This document shows positions 44,001-55,440 of a stretch of DNA of 64,000 bases, piece after piece (position 1 is the stretch's first letter; every line of letters starts with the position of its first letter). The DNA lies in assembly GCA_024760905.1 (NCBI GenBank), contig CM045729.1, positions 8,874,580 to 8,938,579 of the forward strand, written 5' to 3'. The stretch comes from Plotosus lineatus. Lineage: Eukaryota > Chordata > Actinopteri > Siluriformes > Plotosidae. The notes under the pieces were generated by a model, which was given only the letters and a program-made list of their open reading frames with translations, was not told the DNA's origin and did not search any database. The position numbers were made by a program, and so were the translations under genes.

Positions 44001-47000
44001 CATTCGCGCATGTGACGTGTTACATGGGGTTTTACTTCCGGGTACAGAACTCGCGGATTATCTCAATTCATGGGAGGGCTCGGAACTGAACCCCCGCAAA
44101 TGTCGAGGGCCTACTGTATATTCATGTCTCTCGGGATCCTAAGTACTTAGATTTATCGCATTGTTTTCCATATCAATGTTTGTATGTTTACCATGCATTT
44201 TTCCCTTACCAGAAGTCAGAGCCTACTGACCATGGCGGCTACATAATATATGCACAGTATAATTTTTCTTCTACATCATTGGATTTTCTTTTTGTGGCCA
44301 TTTCTTCAGTGGTGGATCAGCAGGTACTGGTACCCAAACTTCGAGTGCCCTCTTGTAGTTGTGAGTGTAAAAATAACAAACATGAGAAATTATGTCTTAT
44401 TATTAAGACGAACAGAATTATATGTAATAATATAAGTCGCTCTGGAATATAAGTCGCACCTTCAGACAAAGTATGAAAAAACTTTACGACTTACAGTCTG
44501 GAAAATACGGTAATTCTGCCCTTATTCACCTCCCCTTGGGGAAGTGCACTGGAATAGAATAATCATTGTTCAATTAGATTCTCATTAACATTTTACAAGT
44601 TAGAACTTTTATAATTTAAAGAGAAAATGCACTTATCTTTGATGCTGAATGAAATCAAATTAAATACAGTGGTACCTTGACTTATGAATTTAATCCATTC
44701 GGAGGGCAAGCTCATAAGCCGAAAAGTTTGTTAGATAGAACAATTATTCCCATAAGAAATAACAGAAAACCAATTAATCTGTTACAACCCCCTCCCAAAC
44801 TCATATAACCTGAAACAAACACGTATATTTCACCTAATATATTAAAGATAAACATGTAAAAACAACAAATATTTCATAATAATTATACATGTACATTAAC
44901 ATTACTAATAATAATTAGTAATAAATAATAATAAAAGAAGAATAAACAATAAGTTAACCTACTCTTCTGATCATCGACTGCGGCAAAGCTGTCACATGGG
45001 TGCTAAGATGTCATGTGGGCAGGCACAAGGTGTGTAACAGAGGAGGAGGAGAATTTTGCGCGTGTGCACGCTACAAATGTCTGTGAGAAAGGCTCGTGGT
45101 GAGCTCCCAGAAGACCAGTGCTTCTCAAATAGTGGGGCAGAGGGACGCGGTATGATGCTAGGGCGGCGTGTATGACCCTGGGGAACATGCTTTTTGCCAT
45201 ACTGTACGAGAACTAAGAGTAATTATGCATCCACTACAGTAGGTGGCAGTGGCGCTCTCATTGTCACGCTATGGTGTAGGGAGAAAGCACCAAGCAGACA
45301 ATATGAAGTGCAGTAAACACTATTTATAGTCGCGCAAGGGGTGCGTGGAGGAATACATGCGGAGGAATATGAGGCTAATCGGCCCGGAAAAGCCATTTCC
45401 CCAGCAGAGCTCATAAATCAAAATTTTGCTAGTTGGATGGGGCAGATTTTTGGTGGGATCGAAGCTCGTGTCATAGAATTATATTACATTATAAAAGACA
45501 GTCGTAAGTCAAGGTACCACTATATGTAAAAAAAAAAAAAAATCACTTGAATTTAAAGGAGTTGTCTTATAATTTTTACCCAAATTTTATTCTAAATCTG
45601 ACACTCGTATCTAAAATATGTGTCTAAACAGCCTTTCAGATTGTAAATAAAACAAATTCTCATTCGAGATTCTCAGAGGGACATGACCTTAAACAAGGGC
45701 TTTTGGAACTTTTGTTGTGGCTGTTGCAAACTCCTAACAAACATCATACATTAGTCTCCTTTATAAACCAAATTTCCCTCTATATAAATGTTTAATAACA
45801 CCATTTATAATATATAGGCCATTTTATTCAAATAAGCATGAACACTATCCTTTTGGCTGTTCCCTTCAGGGGTCGCCACAGCGAATCATCTGCCTCCATC
45901 TCACCCTATCCTCTGCATCTTCTACTCTTACTCCAACTACCTTCATGTCCTCCTTCAGCACATCCATAAATCTTCTCGTTGGTCTTCCTCTAGGCCTTTT
46001 GCCTGATAGTTCCAACCTCAGCATCCTACGACCAATATACTCACTATCCCTCCTCTGTACATGTCTAAACCATGTAAAATATGTGGAATTATTTATTTAA
46101 AATTTGATTTCTAAATTAACTATTCAACATTCCTGCTGATCCATAATGGTCCAAATCCTCTAATTTACACACTGTGATATATATGTTACATATTTGGTCA
46201 CTAGATATTTTTCTATGAAGCTAGCATGGCTTGGCTTTATCTCATTTTTACTTAGCCAGTATATGTGCAGCAGTGTGATGCTAATCTAATCTACAGAAAC
46301 ATTATTAGCACTTATTTATTTATTTATTTTATGATACAGACAGATAATTAAGTTGTTCAAAAAAAAAGAAAATTTAGCACCTATCACAGTCAGACAATAC
46401 AGACCGCACTGCATCCCAAAAATGTAGGTGAACGCAGCGCGGGAGTGGTCACGTTCATAATATGCCTTTATTATATCAGATTCTCACTGTAACTAAAATG
46501 TACAACTACATTCTTCCTACATGAACGCACACACACACACACCACAAACAATGCATTCTTACTATGACCAATCACATTACACCACACACGTACCATTGTC
46601 TCACAGATTTTTATAAACGCTGTCAACTTCACTCCATTGTTTCATTCTGCAGGTTCTCTCATGTCAACGTGTACTTTAAACAAGTCTGTAATATACTTTT
46701 ACTACAACAATAAAGATTAATATTGGAAGCTGTGTACAGTGTAGTGAACAGGGAGTTGTATGGAGGACACTGAGAGACAGAGGTGAGTGTGTGCGTGGCT
46801 TACCTTTTGGACAGTGGGATTTTTGTGGCCCAATTATTAAAAGAGCCAGAGAGATAAACATCCTTCGCGGGACCGGACCACTCAAACACTGTGGGGTGTT
46901 CGACTGCATACTTACTCTCCGTCTGAACATCCTTTTGCCATGCTAGGAACTCCTGAACACAGCAGTGAGAAAGAGAGACGGAGAGAGACAGAGAGAGACA

Positions 47001-47209
47001 GAGAGAGAGAGTGAGCTGTGTGTATAAATAACTTTTTAGAGTGATATAATTTTCAAGCTTCCGATATCATTTCATTGGTCTGTCGTCACCTTTGCATCAT
47101 CCTGGAACAGGTCTGCATCATCAGTCAAAAGGATTTTATTGTCTTTACTGGTGCGGCACCTCTGGCTTTTCTCACTTTGTGTACTTCTGTCACTGCTGGC
47201 GTTTCCCAT
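37889..47209 (-). CDS. prkab1: AMP-activated protein kinase beta subunit
   Basis: Coding exons in transcript order: 47209-47090, 46952-46804, 41878-41785, 39749-39635, 39551-39418, 39258-39190, 37966-37889 (stop TGA at 37889-37891). All have AG/GT borders and phases agree, giving 252 residues against about 270 in mammals; the N-terminal linker is short. MGN at the start is a myristoylation signal. The glycogen-binding CBM48 spans about 61-130, with the two glycogen tryptophans W81 (SFNNW) and W115 (VDGHW). S90 in SKSHNNF matches the regulatory Ser108. The C-terminal alpha/gamma-binding domain (about 172-252) carries PPILPPHLLQVLLNK, PEPNHVMLSHLYALSIK and VLSATHRYKKKYVTTLLYK. prkab1 is preferred over prkab2 because tmem233 lies upstream on the same strand. 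Confidence 0.92.
38470..38885 (+). mobile_element. SINE C, tRNA-derived
   Basis: CTGAGTGGCGCATCAAC resembles a box A and GGTCGCAAGTTCGAATCC a box B. The body ends in CCTCCCTGGTCGGTCG, AAGGCAATACCTGATG and an A-rich tail. A second copy lies at 61547-61880. In prkab1 intron 6, antisense to it. Confidence 0.75.
39264..39315. repeat. (CA)n beside the prkab1 exon 6 acceptor
   Basis: In the transcript this is a (GU)n tract ending about five bases before GAGCAG, the exon 6 acceptor. Confidence 0.9.
39831..39871. repeat. (CA)n microsatellite
   Basis: Pure CA tract in prkab1 intron 3. Confidence 0.9.
40490..40946 (+). mobile_element. MITE D, nearly complete
   Basis: Uninterrupted copy used as reference: GTTAATTGGGACCGAGATCC near 40499, TGTATATAATATCAATAAA, an (AC)n patch near 40683, GCGCACCTCACATAAAAATG, and ACGTAGCGAGGGATCCCT at the right end. 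The left terminus is replaced by (TA)n. No open frame, so non-autonomous. Confidence 0.8.
40985..41021. repeat. (GA)n microsatellite
   Basis: Pure AG repeat between MITE D and the next element. Confidence 0.9.
41022..41240 (+). mobile_element. TIR element E, left-end fragment
   Basis: Starts GTAGGCCCTTAACTATTCGC, which mirrors the GTCGAGGGCCTACTGTA end at about 44101-44117. Its inner part (CAGCCAATGGCTGTCCTCC, TGATTGATTGAGATGATG) recurs at 42970-43110. Confidence 0.65.
42811..42928 (+). mobile_element. SINE A tail fragment
   Basis: CAGGAAGGGCATCCGATG through GCGACTCCCGAGTAAAAGGG to AAGCCAAAAGGAAGAC: the RTE-like 3' part only. Confidence 0.75.
42944..44117 (+). mobile_element. TIR element E, right part, nested in element F
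   Basis: Shares the CAGCCAATGACTGTCCTCC block with the fragment at 41.0 kb and ends in CGCAAATGTCGAGGGCCTAC. Contains an internal repeat of CGGCTGAGGGGCGTGGCTGA (43470 and 43655). Left end lost. Confidence 0.6.
44668..45525. mobile_element. TIR element G (GTGGTACCTTGACTTA ends)
   Basis: Left end CAGTGGTACCTTGACTTATG and right end GTAAGTCAAGGTACCACTA are inverted, flanked by TA. About 860 bases, with no transposase frame. The ends resemble mariner/Tigger-type termini as I recall them; this is tentative. Confidence 0.75.
45848..46076 (-). mobile_element. RTE LINE 3' fragment
   Basis: Minus-strand tail (plus-strand TTTTGGCTGTTCCCTTCAGG) plus about 55 C-terminal codons, truncated after the RWFGHV-type region. 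In prkab1 intron 2. Confidence 0.88.
46077..46803. other. Intron sequence, nothing recognised
   Basis: AT-rich part of prkab1 intron 2 with a short (CA)n at 46530. No TE ends or exon seen. Confidence 0.5.
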
Positions 47210-47325
47210 GATCCTCCTGAATACACACAATAAACACTTACATTGTGTACATCATTCATATTTATAATTATTATTTTACAATAACACTACTACCAGCCGC
47301 CTCAGTTCACATGGCGCACACACAT

Positions 47326-47330
<5 letters not shown>

Positions 47331-47409
<79 letters not shown>

Positions 47410-47531
47410 GTACACACACACGCACACACATATATAGTACACACACACACACACTCACACATATAGTACACACACATACACAAACACACATATAGTACAC
47501 ACACATACACACACATATAGTACACACATAT

Positions 47532-47610
<79 letters not shown>
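47331..47610. repeat. Compound (CA)n/(TA)n microsatellite
   Basis: Blocks of CA separated by TATAGTACACAC units, then a 70-base (TA)n. The TATAGTACACA unit repeats at least six times. Long frames across it on the minus strand are repeat artefacts. In prkab1 5' UTR intron. Confidence 0.92.
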
Positions 47611-47612
<2 letters not shown>

Positions 47613-47962
47613 TATGCGCAAGCAAACACATATGCACACACACAAATAAATGATATGTAAATCAGCGCATTATACAGGAAGTGACGTAAATCTTCGACGA
47701 CTGTTAAGATCAGCTTTAGCCCATAGAAAACAACAACGCCCAGTATTTCTGTCATCTAAATGTAAATATTATGTATAATGATAATATTGTGGTTTTTTTA
47801 ATATTATTGTTTCTGTTTATGTTAACATTGATATGAATGTTAATGAGGAGTTTAATGACTCAGCGGATTTCAGTAAGCAGGAAGTGCGCGTGCGATTAAC
47901 ACATAAAACCATAACAACAGTTCTTAACGGTTCTAAACTCTTTAAATATTAAATATGCTGAA

Positions 47963-48004
<42 letters not shown>

Positions 48005-48026
48005 CAGCGAGTTTAGTTTGTCTTAC

Positions 48027-48073
48027 TTTCAGAAAAGCAGCGTTTCCCTTAATTCGCCATTTTCCTCAAGCAG

Positions 48074-48122
<49 letters not shown>

Positions 48123-48125
48123 TCC
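48027..48125 (-). promoter_or_regulatory. prkab1: Probable prkab1 5' UTR exon and promoter area
   Basis: The start-codon exon has its own acceptor (GTATTCAG before GAGGATCATGG, at 47217), so a non-coding exon lies upstream. On the minus strand GCTTTTCTGAAA|GTAAGAC gives a donor at 48026. The exon would extend up through GGCGAATTAAGGG toward a (GA)n/(GT)n tract at 48078-48122. The transcription start is not visible. Confidence 0.45.
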
Positions 48126-48295
48126 GCTTGCAGCAATGGAATAGAATAATTATTCATTTTATATTTGTGTTCTATTACAGTGTACTAAAACAGTGTTGTT
48201 ATAAAATAAATAATTTGTACACAATAGATGTGTAACATTGTTATTAAGATAAAGACAACCAACATCAAGGGCAAATAATCAGTCATTAATTTATT

Positions 48296-48385
48296 TCCCA
48301 ATTATCCCAATCTTAATTCCATCAGGGCCATAGGGAGGTTGGAGCCTATCTCACCCGACTATGTGCGAAGATGGGGTACACCTCA
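48296..48385 (-). mobile_element. SINE B tail fragment
   Basis: Divergent minus-strand copy: CCCAATCTTAATTCCATC, GGAGCCTATCTCACCCG and GATGGGGTACACC keep the tail order. Confidence 0.55.
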
Positions 48386-48771
48386 AAAAGCTAACGCTGC
48401 ATAACATTATAATGGCTGCACAAACGTTGTGTGAACGTTGTGAGAATGTTAAGGCTGGATTAAAAATTACCCCCCCACACACACACACACACTTTCTCAT
48501 AAATGTCCGCACCAGAATTTAGTGCCATATCTAATGAGTTTTTTAATCATGCACAGAACCTCAGAAAATACCCCAGACAACATAAAGAATGACAGAACAT
48601 GATTCCTTGTCATGTGCTGTGACTGTGATTCTGAGACTGGCTTAGTTCTGTTTGAAATAGTTCTGTTTTCTGATGATTTTTGGAACTTCAAGGTTTCTGT
48701 TCAATATATTGTTCAGAATTTAATACATATTAAACATACATGCACATATATGTACTTCAAATAGTGCCCTC

Positions 48772-49215
48772 TGACGGCCTGGCATGCTGTCCAGGGTGTA
48801 CCCCACCCTCACCCGGAGTTGACTGAGATGAGCGCCAGCCTCCCCATGACCCTAATAACGATTAAGCGGTTCAGTTCTGGCAGTGGTGGCCAAGTGCGCT
48901 GGAACACTGATCCAAAGGTTGGGGGTTTGAGTCTCACTCTCCACAAGGTTGTCACTGTCTACCCCCACCCAGTGCAGCTAACTGGGTTATCAAAGGCTGA
49001 TCATGTCTCTCACTGTCTATGGTGTGTGTGAGGCATGTAAAAGAACCATTGCTGACTTTCGACAAGAGTAGGCTGTAAAGCCGTCAGCGTGTTTCTACCC
49101 TGCGATGGCCTGGCGAGCTGTCCAGAGTGTACTCTGCCCTCGCCCGGAGATGGCTGGGATGAGCGCCAGCCTCCCTGCAACCCTAATTAGGATTAAGTGG
49201 TTACAGAAAATTAAC
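48772..49215 (+). mobile_element. SINE B tail followed by SINE A/B hybrid
   Basis: 48772-48872 is a SINE B tail ending ACGATTAAGCGGTTCAG. At 48878 a SINE A head begins (GGCAGTGGTGGCCAAGTG, box B GGTTTGAGTC), runs through the SINE A body and ends from about 49100 in a second SINE B tail. Two like tails thus flank one SINE A head. Confidence 0.75.
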
Positions 49216-49365
49216 GGATTATTAATGAATACCTTTAAAATGCTCCTGTTATTTAATCTTGTTTATTTATTTAAAAATCTCAACAAATAGGAAATCATCT
49301 AAAGATCCTAGCTTTAGTCTCTTTCCCTACATTTAGCTTGAAGAGCATTTTTTTGCTTTTGACAG

Positions 49366-51270
49366 TCACCTCTTTTCTCTAAAAAATGAAGAAAAGAAAA
49401 AAATCAAGTTTTCAAAAAATTTAATGACAACCCAGGATTTTTTTAGCTTTATGTATTCTGGTATAAAAAAGAATGCTTCTTGGACATGACTTTCATGTAC
49501 AGTACATACAACATTGTGTGGACATTGCCAGTATGTGCCATCTAGTGTGGGACAAGGACTGTGCACATCTGTACTGGGGTCTTCTTCTCTGATTCTTTTC
49601 AGTGATCCACTCGCCAGATGCTGACTTGAGGGAAGCAGTTTTGCTCTGGACTGGATGTAGGGCTTTCTTTTCGCTATCATACATGCCCCTGATGTCGCCG
49701 GGTGCAGCAGCCTCTTGGATGTTATCAATAAGCTTAGGCCAGTATACGTTTGCGCAATGCCGTGCATTCTTGCAGCTCTTAGGGCTTGAAGATTTCTCTT
49801 GCATGGATGCTGCTTGTACTCTGATAGAGCCTTGCACTCTGCCAGTATGTCTGGAGTCATTTCCTGGGACTTTGCCTCAAACCAGTCGTTTGATTTTTGG
49901 CACTTACGACCAAAGAGTTTCAGAGGTGTCTGGTGCATAGTGTCTCATAGATGTTTCCATTTCGCAGTGGTGTTCTCATCAAAGCATAATTTGTTCACGA
50001 TTCCGAGTGAAGGCTGAAGAGAAATCATCAACAAAGTTTGGCAGGGACATCTTACTAACATCGATATGGGAACTTCCCTTTGGTTTGGAGCAATGAAACT
50101 TCTTCGGTTGTAGCGCAAATTTGCAGCAGACAAGTGAATGATCAGTGTCACAATCTGCACTGTGGTACGACATGGTTTGCAAAACATTGCTGATGCTAGT
50201 GCGCCTTACTAGGATCAAGTATAGCTCGTGCCAGTGCTTTGAGCATGGATGCATCCAGGAGACTTTGTGCTGAGACTTGTTCTGGAAGTATGTGTTGGTA
50301 ATGCAGAGGTTCTGATGGCAGCACAATTCTAGAAGCGTTTGACCATTCTCATTCATCTTTCCTACATCAAACTTGCCCAGAAAGGATGGCCGTGAGTCAA
50401 AGTCAGCACCAACTCTGGTGCTGAAGTTGCCTAGAATAATAATTTTGTCGGGTCTAGGGGTATCCCTGATCAATGATGCGAGGTGTTTATAGAACCAGTT
50501 TTAAAGGAAAAGGTTGATGTACATAACAAGGGTCAAGTGTGTTCATGTGAAGAGACTGGAGGCAATCTGATCCCAAGTTACTTGATTCGATCATGCGCAG
50601 AAGTGAGTTGTGGACTGTAATGACTCCATGATCTCTTGGTTCATCAGCTCCATTAACTTGCCAGTAGAATGTATAATTCTTCTCTTTCAATGTAACAGAG
50701 TTTGCGAGGCGTGTTTCCTGCAAGGTAGCAATGTCGATATTACATATGTGAAGTTCAGTGTTCATTATGGCGGTTTTATTGATTGTATTATTGATTTTTT
50801 TTTGGAAGTTTTCACCTAAACCAGTCAACATAGTGTGGACATTCCAAGTTGTAAGTTTTAGAATTGGTCTTTTTTTCAAATTTCTTTTTGCCTGGTGTGA
50901 GAATTTGAGTCTGCTGTTTAGAAAATAATTCTATCTTCATGCACCCAATAAAGAAAGTAGAATTGGTGGGATAGCACCTTAGTGGTTGAGGGTTACCCAG
51001 CTTGAGGTGGGTGGTAGCTTCCAATGAGATCTTCTGCATCTCTCCCACCGATGGCAACAACCCCAGGTGCCGCACTCTACACCAATCGAGCAGTAGGTTA
51101 AAACCGTTAACTGTTGTTCCTCATGGTGTTTCAACTCAGCTACGATGCTGTAGTGTCCAGACTGTTGTCCATGCAGTCTCCCCCTCCACGGTGCTGAAGG
51201 ATTGAAATGATCAGATAGTCTGCCACAATTCGGCACCAGCCTCATCGCAGGAGTTGCCAGATCAAAGTGT
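49366..51270 (-). mobile_element. LINE relic, APE endonuclease and linker
   Basis: Minus strand. 50487-50879 reads LKLTTWNVHTMLTGLGENFQ and IATLQETRLANSVTLKEK (endonuclease motifs). 49979-50473 reads IIILGNFSTRVGADFDSRPS, NENGQTLLELCCHQNLCITN and SADCDTDHSLVCCKF, the C-terminal endonuclease half with its catalytic His region (DHSLVC). 49366-49938 is the linker toward an RT that is absent. Frames are broken near 50480. It belongs to a LINE family other than RTE copy 1-5 and Rex3; the name is not certain. Upstream 51280-51560 may be its leader. Confidence 0.8.
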
Positions 51271-51709
51271 GTGGTCACTCAGAAATCTGCCTTCGGAACT
51301 CTGCTTCCTGGTAGGATGCCTGAAGGGGCTTATAGTTTCCTACCTCACTAGGTTGAAATTAATGTTTTCATTCACTGAGCAAAGCTGCCATCCAGGGCTG
51401 CGAGGCCTTCCTGCCTGGATCTCATGAAGAACTTATGGTTTCCCACCAGACCAGGTGCCTGAATCAGAGTTTTCCATTTCCTACGTGCAGTTTTTAGCAA
51501 GCGCCACCAAATTGGCTCAATATTGTCTGTGGTCTGTTTTCTGTATTATTACCAGACAGGCCCCGTGAACGAGGATTCCCCTATCCGCCACGAGCTGACA
51601 TCAATATATAGACAGTAATATAGAAATTGTGCTTAAGTTCTATCCTGGATTGCTTCTCTCATGGTAAGGTAGGATTTTAACTTTTATATTGCTATTTATA
51701 TTATGGTCT

Positions 51710-51710
51710 C

Positions 51711-51756
<46 letters not shown>
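51710..51756. repeat. (TAA)n microsatellite
   Basis: Uninterrupted ATA repeat of about 15 units. Confidence 0.92.
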
Positions 51757-51758
<2 letters not shown>

Positions 51759-51860
51759 TGTATAGTGTATGTGGTTGTGGGTGTTGATTACACTTTCATA
51801 ACGACTGGTGTGTTGAGTTTCTCACGACTCTCCACTTTCACTGTGTCACCGCTATAAACT

Positions 51861-51865
<5 letters not shown>

Positions 51866-51921
<56 letters not shown>
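51866..51921. repeat. (CA)n microsatellite
   Basis: CA tract of about 28 units. Confidence 0.92.
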
Positions 51922-51925
<4 letters not shown>

Positions 51926-51956
51926 GCCGATGCACACACAGTACTTTGCTATATTT

Positions 51957-53110
51957 AATCTCACTGCTTCTGAAGTTACATATCAGAGTACAGAATCATC
52001 CATACGCTGCAGATTGCAGAGAGACAGACAGGTGGGGGGCCAGGGAGTGAGAGATGATGAGAGACATACAGAAAAGAAAAGGGAAAGGCAGGAAACAAAA
52101 AGGAGATAAAGAAAGCAATGAACAGAAAATAGTCTGTAAATTCCCCATATTTATTTATTTATTTGTTTATTTGAATTCAAATACAGTACTGTGCATATCC
52201 TTAAAAAAATCACAATCAAAATAAATCCTGTACAAACATAAATTTGCTGTCAGTTGTTTTTTCCATTAACAAAAAGTGTGAAATAAAAAACATGATCAAT
52301 AACAAACCATGTGATTTAAAGAAAAAATGAAATGAGAAATTAAATGCTTACTTTAAATAAAGGAAGTTTGTCTCTGTCTTTCAGTGTAAAAGCTTTTTCA
52401 TCTCAGTGTGATGACCATGAATGAATAAAGGTTAAATAAATCAATAAAATGCACATTAAAGAAAAGTCAGTTAAATATCATTTAAACGGTCTGAGACAGA
52501 TTTCCATTATTTCTCAGCTACATTAGCATCGGTAGCTTCAGTTTAAAACTGCAGAATCACATCTAAGTGTTTTTATTTATCAAAACCAAATTGGTATTAT
52601 TATCCTTTTTTAAATCATTGCCTTTGTTGGTAATGCCTTTACAACTTTCTAAAACATTTTCGAGATGAATAAGTACATGATGTTCTTTACTTCACACTTT
52701 GCAAAACAATATAAACCATAAACTTGCCAGTAGGAAAAAACGCGATGACATATGCCAGTGTGTATTTTACACTAATTGTTATCCGAGTAGCACAGACACG
52801 ATGGACATGATAAACACATATAATCAACATCTCATTTTCACACTCATGCTCCTGTACTGAAGTTATGCTCAAATGAGCTTAAGACTGATTTAAAATTTAT
52901 AAAATTTTACACATTAGCTATAAGTGCTGTACAATCTTGCAGGGGGTGCCACTGAGCCATGAGAGATCGAGATCTTCCACTTTGTCCTGCGAGTCCATCA
53001 GAGGTCGCAATGAACCTCATACTGCAACTATTCCTTGTTCGCTTTCTCTGCGTCATCAGATGGTGTTCTGGGGGGAAAAAAAATCATGCATGCACATTTT
53101 TCAGATCAAT
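51957..53110. other. Intergenic, nothing recognised
   Basis: AT-rich unique-looking sequence with short frames only. No exon, TE ends or RNA gene seen. Confidence 0.5.
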
Positions 53111-53127
53111 ATTATATAATTTGTTAA

Positions 53128-53368
53128 ACATTCATTTATTCATTTTCTAAGCTGCTTAATCCTAATTAGGGTGAAGGCAGGATACACCCTGGACAGCTTG
53201 TCAGGTCAATTTGGAACAGCTAATCCGCTTACTGTGTTTTATACTTTTGTCGTTTTATACTGTGGGAGGAAACTGTAGTGCCTGGAGGAAATCCATGCAA
53301 ACACGGCGTCAAACTCAGGACCTTCTTGCTGTGAGATGGACGTGCTAACCACTGTGCTACCGTACCTT
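53128..53368 (-). mobile_element. SINE B, full length
   Basis: Minus strand from TTTCTAAGCTGCTTAATCC to the head complement (ACTCAGGACCTTCTTGC, AACCACTGTGCTACCGTACC). Both ends present. Confidence 0.75.
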
Positions 53369-53477
53369 ACCTGCCAAATAATTATTATCGAAATTACACC
53401 CGATTCAATACTGGAAGGTGACACAGTGGTTCGTGGTGCAGCTCTTGAACACCCTGATAAATATTTAGTCCATTTCA

Positions 53478-53810
53478 TTTTTGGAAACTCATCCTTCTAG
53501 ATTTGCAGGGGGCTGGAACATATCCGAGCTGACTCCCGGTGACAGTGGGATACTCCCTGAACAGTTTGCCAGACCACCGCAGGGTGAATTCACATACAAA
53601 ACTATTCACAATCAAACTCTCACCTCGGGGCAATTGAGAAAATCTAATGTTGCATGTCTTTGGTCTGTGGGAGGGAACCAGATTTACCTGTAAGAAACTT
53701 ACGTGGGCACAGGGAGGATCTGCAAACTCCACACAGAGACACCCTTGCACAGCCCAGGACCCTGAACCCAGGACCCTGCTGTGACATGTGCTAACCACCA
53801 GTATCATGTT
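53478..53810 (-). mobile_element. SINE B-like, diverged
   Basis: Minus-strand copy with GACTCCCGGTGACAGTGGG, CAATTGAGAAAATCTAATG and GGATCTGCAAACTCCACAC, then head complement CCTGAACCCAGGACCC. Older than the 53.1 kb copy. Confidence 0.65.
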
Positions 53811-54512
53811 ATTTTTAAAGTTTAAAGGTGTGACCAGGGTCACATTGGTAGAAGCTGCAGGTTTCCGACTGCTGGAACAGTATCAAGATATAAAGAGCTG
53901 TTGAGTGTGTATGGTTCCAAGGTATGCAGTGACCGGTGATTCTGTCAGAGTCTACAGTCATTACCTGATGCTTGATTTATTTCCTGATTGATGTACGGAA
54001 TGAAACTATTTAGTGAGCCGTTGGGTGGAATCATGACATTTGGTTTGAGGTTCTTGGCTCAGGATTGAGAGTATGGTAAAGGGTAACAGAGTTCGTGACC
54101 CTTGACTATTTCTGGTTTCTGGCATCATCTTCAAGAAGGAACAACTGGGTGAAGATCACCCGGCTCTTTTTGACACAGTAACAGTGTGGTCTTCACTGCC
54201 TTCTTAAACAGAAGATGTGGTCCAATACTTATTCCATTCCCAGTGTATCCAGTGGAGTTGCTCACTTGACTTTCACCTTGTCAGTTGTCGACTTCAACCT
54301 GGATAATCATATGACCTCTGAATCTTTTTCAGTACGGTTTTATCCAAATCATTCAGATATGGTGGCGAGACAGGATGTCAGAGTACCGAAGGCAGCATTG
54401 TTCCATACTTTGAAAGCTGAGCCTCCCTCCCATCTTCAAGATGGAAACCGTGTCCGCTGCAAGAGTCCCTCTTGTTGGTCTTGCTGATTTTGGGGCATGT
54501 AGGACTCGCTGG
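53811..54512. other. No gene recognised
   Basis: Contains one plus-strand frame of 90 codons (54215-54487) with no recognised motif and no splice context. Treated as non-coding. Confidence 0.4.
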
Positions 54513-54860
54513 GCAGTGATGGTCTACTGGATAGGACGCAGGATCGCTGATCCTAAGGATGGGGGTTCAAGTGCCCACAGGGTTGTCACTGTCCCCCAGT
54601 GCGGCTAACTGGGTTATCAAAGGCAGGCCATGTCTCTCACTGCTTATAGTGAGAGGCATGTAAAAGAACCATTGCTGACTTTCGTAAAAAGAGTAGGCTG
54701 CAAAGCCATCAGCGTGTTTCTGTCCCTTGCTAAAAGGTTGTGACAGGAAGAGCATCCGACGTAAAAACCCATGACAAATCAAATGTGTGCGAATCAGATG
54801 ATTCGCTGAGGCGACTCTCGAGAATGGGAAAAAAGCCGGAAAGGAAAAAAAGAAAGAAAG
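54513..54860 (+). mobile_element. SINE A, full length
   Basis: Head GGGCAGTGATGGTCTACTGG, box B GGTTCAAGTGCCC, body, RTE-leader-like block (GTGACAGGAAGAGCATCCG) and RTE-like tail ending AAAAAGCCGGAAAGG with an AAAG-rich end. Confidence 0.88.
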
Positions 54861-55061
54861 AAGAAAGAAGGACTTGCTGAACTTGTGTTCTCTCAGAAGT
54901 TGTTGGCATGAACAAGGCTGATATGCTGGTAACTGCAAATGGTCTCACTTTTTGTGCTCAAGTTTCACCATTTAATTTTATTCTGGGACTTGAGGGAATC
55001 TTATCTTCATGTGTATGAAGTGTAGGAGAAATTCAAACATGAGATTACATGACACAATGTC

Positions 55062-55440
55062 CCTCTCCTTCTTTTGGCTGCCCCCTTTAGGACAGGGCTC
55101 TACCTTTCTGCAGGTCTATATCTTCAAGCAAGGTGTAACTCACCTCTTTTAGCTGATCAAGAACTTCATAAGGTAACAATCATGGTCACTTGTGCATGAT
55201 TAAGGTTCTAGCCAAAGTCTTCAAGAAGATAGCTCTCAAGGAACAGGGTCATAAACCCCTGCTTTGCCGGTCACCACAGCAAATCATCCTTTTCCATCTC
55301 ACTCTGTCCTCAGCATCCCACTCCGTCATGCCAATGCCCTGAATGTCCTCCCTCAAAACATCCATAAGTTTTCTTTTTTTACCTTCCTTTTATTCTCCTA
55401 CCAGAAAGTTCCATCCTCAAATTCTTCCATCAATATACAT
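55062..55440 (-). mobile_element. RTE LINE 3' relic with a 180-bp insert
   Basis: Minus-strand RTE tail starts CCTTCTTTTGGCTGCCCCC and breaks at TTTAGG (55088), then resumes at GGTCACCACAGCAAATCATC (55269) and runs to about 55440. The inserted 55089-55268 has no family I recognise. Confidence 0.7.

Larger units (their letters stand above)
41971..44513. mobile_element. TIR element F (ACCGTATTTTCC ends), carrying nested repeats
   Basis: Left end CCGTATTTTCCTGACTATAC and right end GTCTGGAAAATACGG are inverted, each next to TA, so TA target duplication is likely. Interior TATAAGTCGCACTGGACTAT near 42058 mirrors TCGCTCTGGAATATAAGTCG near 44437. The interior also holds a tandem duplication (AAGCCTCTCCCTG at 42262 and 42541) plus SINE A and element E insertions. 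No transposase frame seen. Superfamily not assigned. Lies in prkab1 intron 2. Confidence 0.75.

Noticed and set aside
47276..47755. Long Cys/Val/Tyr-Ile frame on the minus strand
   Set aside because: Produced by (CA)n and (TA)n microsatellites; no real protein. Similar artefacts at 6217-6435, 12378-12569, 24305-24480 (beyond exon 3) and 58455-58765.
54215..54487. 90-codon plus-strand frame as a gene
   Set aside because: No motif, no splice context and no neighbour support; length expected by chance in this much sequence.
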